From NCBI GenBank assembly GCA_037976565.1, contig CP137686.1, positions 26,993,828 to 27,057,827 on the forward strand: DNA of 64,000 bases, read 5' to 3'. The DNA is from Mesocentrotus franciscanus. Its lineage: Eukaryota; Echinodermata; Echinoidea; Camarodonta; Strongylocentrotidae. The notes under the pieces are model-generated. The model was not told where the DNA came from, did not search any database, and saw only the letters and a program-made list of their open reading frames with translations. Both the position numbers and the translations under genes were made by a program. Every line of letters begins with the position of its first letter. Position 1 is the stretch's first letter. This document shows, in pieces, positions 62,606 through 64,000 of this stretch.

Positions 62606-64000
62606 TATAGAGTAATGTCGTACTACGGTTTTAATTAAAAATAACCTTGCGGCTGAGGCAGGATTTTGTACACTACATGTATTTAAAAAAGAAAACAAGA
62701 AAAAAGACAAGAGAGCCACAAACGAATAAAAAGAAACAAACTGACGAATATTCAGTCTCAATCCGCCAAATCATGTATTATTTGTCTATTATTTTTGGTA
62801 TTGTTTTTATCTATTTTGATATAACTTCAAGACTGTTGGCGCAGGTTAAGCTTACCCGTCTTGAACCAGACATGTTCAGGGGAATCGAGAGTATCCAATA
62901 CCTGTAAGTTATACCTTATTCTTAACATTTTATTTGCTTTTAGCGCCGATTGGCACATTCGCTGACATGCAAAAAAGTGCTGGTAGGAACAAAAATTGGC
63001 ACTAAAATACTATACTATCAAAAGAATGATTCCACTTCCCAATACAGTCAATCCTGCTTTAGAGACCTTCTGACTATACGGACTATATTTTCTATTTCCC
63101 TCGAATAATATTTCTCATTGAATACTTGTAGCTCCTTACTCCCTCTTTATAGAAAACAATGCCTAAGCGGTGCCTGTTGTTTCCCCATGATCCTCTTTTT
63201 CTTATGTTAATTGAGAGCTGAGTTGATGAGATATATAACCACCTGTCAGTGGCCACGCTAATTCCTCTAATCCCTCCTGGCCAAACTAGAGAAGATGGGC
63301 TTTAAAGAACGTTTATAGAAAGATTGCCTTTATTAACCACTTTTCCTGTCTCCGTTGAACAGTCTTTTTCCCCTTATTCTCAGTAACGCTTTTTATCCTA
63401 ATATTTTTACGAGGGTTTCTTCAGAAGGAAGAAGTCGCTTGATATTTCAATTAGATTGGTGTAATTGGCATTCGAATACCTATAGACATTACCTTATGCC
63501 GGTTGCATACGAGATGTCATTTCGATTGCCTTACTTCCCCTAATCAAGTGTAGGAATTTAAGTAGCCTATACGCCAGTAATTCAGCGCAATGTTTGCACT
63601 CTTCATCTACATTCGTTTGTTCGTAGTATGTCACTATCACAAGGCGCTTCAAAGACTACACCACTCGTTGAAGCAGTGCTACAGTGCGAAATAATGGACT
63701 TGCGACTAAACACGTAGGTAACAAGTTGAACCGTTTTTGTTTCATCCCCAGCTCGACGGATGACTACCGTCTCTGCTGTCTCTTTGACAGTACCGATAAA
63801 TGCTCACAAGCTGAGACATCCTCACTAGACTCCTGCACCAGACTCATGCCTACCAGCGTCCTGCGAATCGCCATGTGGGTGCTCGGGTTCGGCGCCCTCT
63901 TCGGCAACACCATGGTTATTTTCATCCGATGCCGCTATAATAAGCGATCGAAGACGAGAAACCATGAGCAGCTTTTTTTCATCTCAAACTTAGCCATCGC
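28399..64000 (+). CDS. Type C LRR-containing GPCR (relaxin receptor/GRL101-like), 5' part, fifteen exons, open at right edge
   Basis: Joined exons give about 485 codons without a stop: signal peptide (residues 1-25), two LDLa modules, an LRR N-cap with four cysteines, ten 24-25-residue LRRs, a hinge with the Y-R-L-C-C motif, TM1 containing GNTMVI, and the start of TM2 (NLAIA). LDLa plus LRR plus rhodopsin-type 7TM defines type C leucine-rich-repeat GPCRs, which include RXFP1/2, insect LGR3/4 and snail GRL101. In RXFP1/2 the LRRs bind the hormone and the LDLa module is needed for signalling. Ten LRRs match RXFP1/2, but they have one LDLa, not two. The ligand is unknown and the remaining 7TM exons lie outside the window. 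All LRR exons join in phase 2, as in vertebrate RXFP genes. Confidence 0.85.
28867..29270. repeat. Minisatellite of about 95-116 bp, roughly four copies, in receptor intron 1
   Basis: TATGATCAGAAATG recurs with starts near 28873, 28989, 29089 and 29184, each followed by AATCAAGGAAC-like text and then CTGTAATTCTATTCCATATG and a run of TTA triplets. Confidence 0.85.
29578..30115. mobile_element. MITE with long imperfect terminal inverted repeats
   Basis: GAAGTCCACCC...AAGTTGGTTTTAATA at the left is mirrored by TATTAAAACCAACT...GGGTGGACTTC at the right. Inner segments (CTTGCGAGGTCCCTTCC and GGAAAGGAGCTCGCAAG) also pair, so the whole 538 bp can fold back. I could not fix a target duplication. 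Confidence 0.7.
30800..30975. repeat. hAT-related fragment
   Basis: It shares AATGAGCAAACACGTTTGAG and ACGTTTTTCAAAGTGGGGG with 18180-18300. It directly abuts the degenerate LINE that follows. Confidence 0.5.
30984..32750 (+). pseudogene. Degenerate LINE (Jockey/CR1-like reverse transcriptase) with AAAT tail
   Basis: Shifting frames show TPIFKGKEK, an RPISVASHIPKIIEKE-like finger motif, FLDISKCSDCVDHELL (motif A), [20 protein letters not shown] (motif B), IIADDVVVIVADS (motif C) and a thumb region with YLGTVIDENLKW. The longest intact piece is 31239-31610. It ends in AAAT repeats (about 32720-32750), a tail typical of some LINE lineages. Start codon, endonuclease and most of the N-terminus are missing. 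It sits in receptor intron 1, same strand. Confidence 0.85.
33212..33349 (+). CDS. Receptor exon 2: LDLa module 1 (degenerate)
   Basis: The acceptor TTTTACAG ends at 33211 and the donor GTAAGT is at 33350. It is phase 1 to phase 1, as usual for LDLa exons. The sequence GGFRCTGSDVSYDRDDLCDG followed by ICPQADDEFLC keeps C2, C4, C5 and C6 and the calcium-cage Asp/Glu residues, but has no Cys at positions 1 and 3. Confidence 0.85.
33450..34069. mobile_element. Tc1/mariner-type MITE with TA target duplication
   Basis: The 21-bp ends read GGGGAACCCGGGGCAAAGTG and onward, with one mismatch between ends. TA lies at 33448-33449 and 34070-34071. Internal copies of GGGGCAAA occur near 33476 and 33883. 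There is no coding capacity. It lies about 100 bp after LDLa exon 2. Confidence 0.8.
34690..35085. repeat. GC-rich repeat of CGGTCGCCG-type motifs
   Basis: GC content is clearly above the surroundings, with recurring GGTCGCCG, CGATCGGTCGC and CGACTGGCGACC motifs in both orientations. An open frame of 107 codons at 34700-35023 has no recognisable domain and probably reflects the composition. It resembles the body of a transposable repeat, but ends are not visible. Confidence 0.45.
35090..36595. other. Intron sequence, nothing recognised
   Basis: Part of the long intron between LDLa exons 2 and 3. No coding or repeat structure that I can support, apart from a short G run near 35125. Confidence 0.4.
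36604..37672 (-). mobile_element. Non-autonomous hAT-type element, copy B, opposite orientation to copy A
   Basis: Ends are CAGGCAGGCGCGCCGGAAG (left) and CTTCCGGCGCTTCTG (right). The 8-bp target duplication CTTCTCTC is exact at 36596-36603 and 37673-37680. The body is the reverse complement of the element at 18561-19785, with five tandem units instead of seven. Confidence 0.9.
36700..37165. repeat. Tandem array inside hAT-type copy B (five units)
   Basis: TTAATTACGGTCAGATGAGC recurs near 36737, 36851, 36945, 37039 and 37133 (about 92-114 bp apart), each followed or preceded by a GGGG(C)GGAGCCCC palindrome. Confidence 0.85.
38250..38545. repeat. Cluster of TTCCGAAGGTTC-like motifs in both orientations
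   Basis: TTCCGAAGGTTC (38261), TTCCGGAGGTTCG (38311), TTCCGAAAATG (several) and GAACCTTCGGAA (38507) make an imperfect foldback of about 260 bp. It has no coding content. Confidence 0.65.
38757..38838. repeat. Dispersed repeat with partner at about 40996-41080
   Basis: GTTG(C/A)ATCCACTCCAAA, ATCGTG(A/G)AATC and GTGGTTTGAAT/ATGGTTTGAAT followed by AGAGTGGATTC occur in the same order at both sites, 2.2 kb apart in direct orientation. Confidence 0.7.
38889..38993. repeat. Hairpin element with 30-bp arms
   Basis: CAGTAGGCTTG...GTTGCACCATG (38889-38918) pairs with CATGGTGCAAC...CAAGCCTACTG (38964-38993) with few mismatches. An AAT-rich microsatellite flanks it at 38830-38888. Confidence 0.85.
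39828..39962 (+). CDS. Receptor exon 3: LDLa module 2 (complete)
   Basis: The acceptor ATATCAG ends at 39827 and the donor GTAGGT is at 39963. It is phase 1 to phase 1, 135 bp. All six LDLa cysteines are present, with C-D-G-K-P-D-C-A-D-Q-S-D-E at the calcium site, so this module should fold and bind calcium normally. Confidence 0.92.
39963..40400. repeat. Degenerate AATGAATA-type simple repeat in intron
   Basis: About 350 bp of imperfect GAATGAAT/AATAAAT text fills the short intron between the LDLa 2 and LRR N-cap exons. Confidence 0.7.
40401..40518 (+). CDS. Receptor exon 4: LRR N-terminal cap
   Basis: The acceptor GCTACAG ends at 40400 and the donor GTAAGT is at 40519. It changes phase from 1 to 2. 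Encodes SCGSTCTFCSKVGASCDLNG then an LP-x-T-I-R-Y-L ending: a cysteine-rich LRRNT followed by the first strand of the LRR array. Confidence 0.9.
40519..42471. other. Intron between LRR N-cap and first LRR exon
   Basis: AT-rich. It holds the repeat partner at 40996-41080 and degenerate AACCCT-like text at 41945-42030. No other structure that I can support. Confidence 0.5.
42472..42546 (+). CDS. Receptor exon 5: LRR 1 (75 bp)
   Basis: The acceptor TTTTGCAG ends at 42471 and the donor GTAAGT is at 42547. Phase 2 at both ends. It encodes KLTNFSDLQNGLPITQAEYP then LLTRL, one codon longer than the other LRR exons. Confidence 0.88.
43318..44120 (-). mobile_element. Probable LINE 3' end fragment
   Basis: Four CAGTT units (43319-43340), read on the minus strand, would be the short tandem tail found at the 3' end of several LINE lineages, as at 57388. 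The body shows no clear reverse transcriptase motif, so this assignment rests mainly on the tail. Confidence 0.4.
45041..47001. repeat. Large palindrome of about 2 kb
   Basis: The left arm 45041-45620 and right arm 46409-47001 are inverted copies, from GTC(T/C)TGTCCAGACGG at the outer edge to CCCTCTTGCCAGGCG at the inner edge. Each arm contains a CAGTGGCGGATTCA(G/A)GGG terminus like hAT MITEs and a 250-bp block that is nearly pure purine in the left arm and pyrimidine in the right. The spacer of 790 bp holds another purine-rich block (45890-46150). Long charged or Ser/Phe/Pro frames here are artefacts. Confidence 0.88.
46205..46408. repeat. Two tandem copies of about 100-110 bp in the palindrome spacer
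   Basis: GAAAGAAGACGATT(T/C)GTTGTAC...CTCTTAATCCTTGTCTG(C/A)ATTCAGTTTTTCCC occurs at 46205-46300 and again at 46314-46408. Confidence 0.8.
47206..47277 (+). CDS. Receptor exon 6: LRR 2
   Basis: 72 bp, phase 2 at both ends; acceptor CTTAACAG, donor GTGAGT. Reads LLSGNGISAIGQRVFENMTS and LRTL, a canonical LRR. Confidence 0.93.
47278..48250. other. Intron sequence, nothing firm
   Basis: There is an imperfect inverted repeat near 47985-48045 (AGCTATTTCTATATTGGCTC against GAGCCTATAGAAACAGCT). Otherwise nothing recognised. Confidence 0.45.
48325..48445. repeat. Dispersed repeat, related copy at about 50748-50865
   Basis: Both sites read CACTCTCCA(C/A)CCAGGTG, then AGTA, TAGGAA, CCTGAATGCT or CTTGAATGCT, and a GGCGGCTCAGCTAAAG/GGTCGGCTGAAGACGG stretch. 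It looks like an old short interspersed element. Confidence 0.65.
49465..49627. repeat. Hairpin MITE with about 55-bp arms
   Basis: AGAGATAGTTATGACACGCGCAC at the left pairs with GTGCGCGTGTCACAACTATCTCT at the right, and TTAAAGGTCAATTCATGGAGCT with AGCTCAATGAATTGACC. The centre holds a second small foldback (CTCCCA...TGGGAG). Confidence 0.85.
49628..50465. repeat. 248-bp unit repeated three times
   Basis: GATTTATTGCAATTCGGTAA recurs at 49644, 49892 and 50140, an exact 248-bp period. The third unit carries an extra stretch (about 50330-50420) before the shared ending CAGGACATCGTTTCACGATA. The unit start (TTTGTTTGATTTATTG) resembles a minus-strand LINE 3' end. Confidence 0.92.
50626..50697 (+). 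CDS. Receptor exon 7: LRR 3
   Basis: 72 bp, phase 2. The acceptor is TCGTGCAG and the donor GTAAGT. Reads DLSWNKISALARGSFQGMPR and LQNL, close to the LRR consensus. Confidence 0.95.
51101..51325 (+). repeat. Direct duplication in receptor intron, copy 1
   Basis: It begins AGATGCATTCAATGAAATTG and ends near GGAAATGCCCAGCCCGTG. It matches 51588-52188, which is split by an insertion. Confidence 0.8.
51588..52188 (+). repeat. Direct duplication in receptor intron, copy 2, interrupted
   Basis: The two halves, 51588-51723 and 52101-52188, together match copy 1. The material between them is a LINE 3' fragment. Confidence 0.8.
51724..52100 (-). mobile_element. LINE 3' fragment inserted in duplicated block
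   Basis: It starts with AATTG/AAATTG tandem units followed by GATCTTTATTTCATTCATCA, which on the minus strand reads as a LINE 3' untranslated region with a short tandem tail. No coding part is left. Confidence 0.6.
52344..52415 (+). CDS. Receptor exon 8: LRR 4
   Basis: 72 bp, phase 2. Acceptor TATTAG, donor GTGAGT. Reads YLYNNILTSIENGVFIGLPT and LRRL. The weak pyrimidine tract makes it easy to miss, but size, phase and motif all fit. Confidence 0.9.
53487..53558 (+). CDS. Receptor exon 9: LRR 5
   Basis: 72 bp, phase 2. Acceptor ATCCAG, donor GTAAGT. Reads FLNNNEIGVVHRDHFSNLKN and LVWL. Confidence 0.94.
53697..53918. mobile_element. Possible MITE with 10-bp terminal inverted repeats
   Basis: TGCACACGAG near 53696 and CTCGTGTGCA near 53909 are perfect complements and the inner GCGTCAGCGACTGGC-type text resembles 34550-34660. 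A lone CTCGTGTGCAAC also occurs near 35971. No target duplication was seen. Confidence 0.45.
54672..54743 (+). CDS. Receptor exon 10: LRR 6
   Basis: 72 bp, phase 2. Acceptor TTTACAG, donor GTAAGT. Reads DLGYNKLESISSGTFQDLRN and ITDL. Confidence 0.95.
55467..55538 (+). CDS. Receptor exon 11: LRR 7
   Basis: 72 bp, phase 2. Acceptor TAAAAG, donor GTAAGT. Reads LLRNNSISMIETGAFSGLDK and ITGM. The start was chosen to keep the 72-bp length and phase. Confidence 0.92.
56030..56101 (+). CDS. Receptor exon 12: LRR 8
   Basis: 72 bp, phase 2. Acceptor TGGCAG, donor GTAAGT. Reads SFTDNKLTELRKGMLDGLSN and VYWM. Confidence 0.94.
57030..57101 (+). CDS. Receptor exon 13: LRR 9
   Basis: 72 bp, phase 2. Acceptor CTTCAG, donor GTAAGT. 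Reads SFQHNPLSYIEPGTFDHTTK and IEYL. Confidence 0.94.
57219..57368. mobile_element. 150-bp MITE with GGGCCCTGTTTCA termini
   Basis: GGGCCCTGTTTCA (57219-57231) and TGAAACAGGGCCC (57356-57368) are perfect 13-bp inverted ends; inner TTGATAACAGGT and TATCAATAACAA also pair. It abuts the next MITE. Confidence 0.8.
57781..59625 (-). CDS. LINE reverse transcriptase, 614-codon open frame
   Basis: A non-LTR reverse transcriptase that would copy the element RNA at a nicked chromosomal target. Visible motifs in order are [52 protein letters not shown] (motif A Asp), [20 protein letters not shown] (motif B), FADD near residues 338-341 (58603-58614), and [12 protein letters not shown] in the thumb, followed by a C-terminal [17 protein letters not shown] region. 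The catalytic residues are intact. The first ATG is probably not the true start, because the upstream frame continues in another phase: a frameshift near 59604-59640 separates it from the endonuclease part. Confidence 0.92.
   Translation of the reverse strand: [614 protein letters not shown]
59604..60722 (-). pseudogene. LINE endonuclease region, broken by frameshifts and a stop
   Basis: Pieces in order are: residues with NARSL...HDFSVIGVSETWF (60722-60441), then after an in-frame TAG near 60443 a GGGACLYIKDNLDFKFRVDL segment, then after a shift near 60325 a segment with MGDFNINLLNYDN and SDISDHMPIF (60205-59980), then after another shift RSYAYIL...KKPWVTRGLLKTIN (60014-59604). NARSL, SETW, GDFN and SDH are the signature blocks of the APE-type endonuclease of LINEs. 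I describe the breaks only. Confidence 0.85.
62159..62272. repeat. Hairpin element, 29-bp outer arms
   Basis: ATGGTGGCCCAGAAGGGACA and onward (62159-62187) pairs with 62244-62272 (TGTCCCTTCAGGGCTACCAT), and CGCGAATC...TTGTTGTGA pairs imperfectly inside. Non-coding. Confidence 0.85.
62345..62376. repeat. AT microsatellite
   Basis: (TA)n. A second one lies at 62557-62602, on the other side of the long hairpin. Confidence 0.9.
62430..62557. repeat. Near-perfect hairpin with about 59-bp arms and 5-base loop
   Basis: 62430-62488 pairs with 62494-62557 almost without mismatch, apart from a 5-base bulge (AACTA). The apex is GAGC-TTTCG-GCTC. Flanked by AT repeats on the right and lying 275 bp before receptor exon 14. 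Confidence 0.95.
62832..62903 (+). CDS. Receptor exon 14: LRR 10
   Basis: 72 bp, phase 2. Acceptor CTTCAAG, donor GTAAGT. Reads LLAQVKLTRLEPDMFRGIES and IQYL. It follows a 5.7-kb intron that carries the LINE. An inner CAG at 62841-62843 could tempt a later start, but would break the 72-bp unit. Confidence 0.9.
63124..63306 (-). repeat. Dispersed repeat, inverted partner of 17525-17706
   Basis: Reverse complement of the intergenic copy over about 180 bp at high identity, here in the last visible intron. Confidence 0.8.
63752..64000 (+). CDS. Receptor exon 15: cysteine hinge, TM1 and start of TM2 (runs off the window)
   Basis: The acceptor TCATCCCCAG ends at 63751 and the frame stays open to base 64000. 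It encodes STDDYRLCCLF, then a Cys-bearing loop with K-C-S-Q and D-S-C-T-R, then TM1 (SVLRIAMWVLGFGALFGNTM and VIFIRC) with the conserved G-N pair, a basic intracellular loop 1 (RYNKRSKTRNHEQ) and TM2 beginning FISNLAIA. D-Y-R-x-C-C just before TM1 is characteristic of glycoprotein hormone and relaxin-type LGRs. Confidence 0.92.

Noticed and set aside
62841..62903. Later start of exon 14 after the GCGCAG at 62843
   Set aside because: It would break the 72-bp, phase 2 LRR unit and remove the first strand of the repeat.

Overview
The window is animal genomic DNA. Coding blocks are short, bounded by GT/AG splice sites with consistent phases, and separated by AT-rich introns full of MITEs, LINE remnants, microsatellites and hairpins. 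The protein families and the type of repeats suggest a marine invertebrate, most likely a deuterostome such as an echinoderm. The sequence alone does not fix the species, and that placement is inference.

Gene 1 (2194-9568, plus strand) is the 3' end of a gene for a secreted fibronectin type III protein that I read as an anosmin-1 (ANOS1/KAL1) relative. Four exons are in view: half of one FN3 domain, one further FN3 domain split over two exons, and a short basic Cys-containing tail with the stop codon. The 5' exons lie before the window.

Gene 2 (28399 to beyond 64000, plus strand) is the 5' two-thirds of a type C leucine-rich-repeat GPCR, in the relaxin receptor (RXFP)/GRL101-like class. Fifteen exons chain without a stop: signal peptide, two LDLa modules, an LRR N-cap, ten LRR exons (one of 75 bp, nine of exactly 72 bp, all phase 2), the cysteine hinge, TM1 and the start of TM2. 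The rest of the 7TM domain lies past the right edge. The first LDLa module has lost both cysteines of the C1-C3 disulfide.

The 19 kb between the genes and the introns of gene 2 are mostly mobile DNA. Elements with both ends and target duplications visible are: five hAT-type non-autonomous elements with exact 8-bp duplications (6612-7679, 15189-15457, 18561-19785, 26112-26311, 36604-37672), three of which carry internal minisatellite arrays; a piggyBac-type element with TTAA ends (24666-25407); and a TA-flanked Tc1/mariner-type MITE (33450-34069). A nearly full LINE on the minus strand (57388-61410) has an open reverse transcriptase frame and has landed inside a small MITE. Two older LINE fragments lie at 16290-16830 and 30984-32750.

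Other large structures are a 1.5-kb direct duplication (20146-21649 and 22266-23755), a palindrome of about 2 kb with purine/pyrimidine-rich arms (45041-47001), a GAA tract about 340 bp before the receptor start codon, a short telomeric TTAGGG array enclosed by an inverted repeat, and several strong hairpins. The two genes are not obviously linked in function; both encode extracellular or cell-surface proteins.
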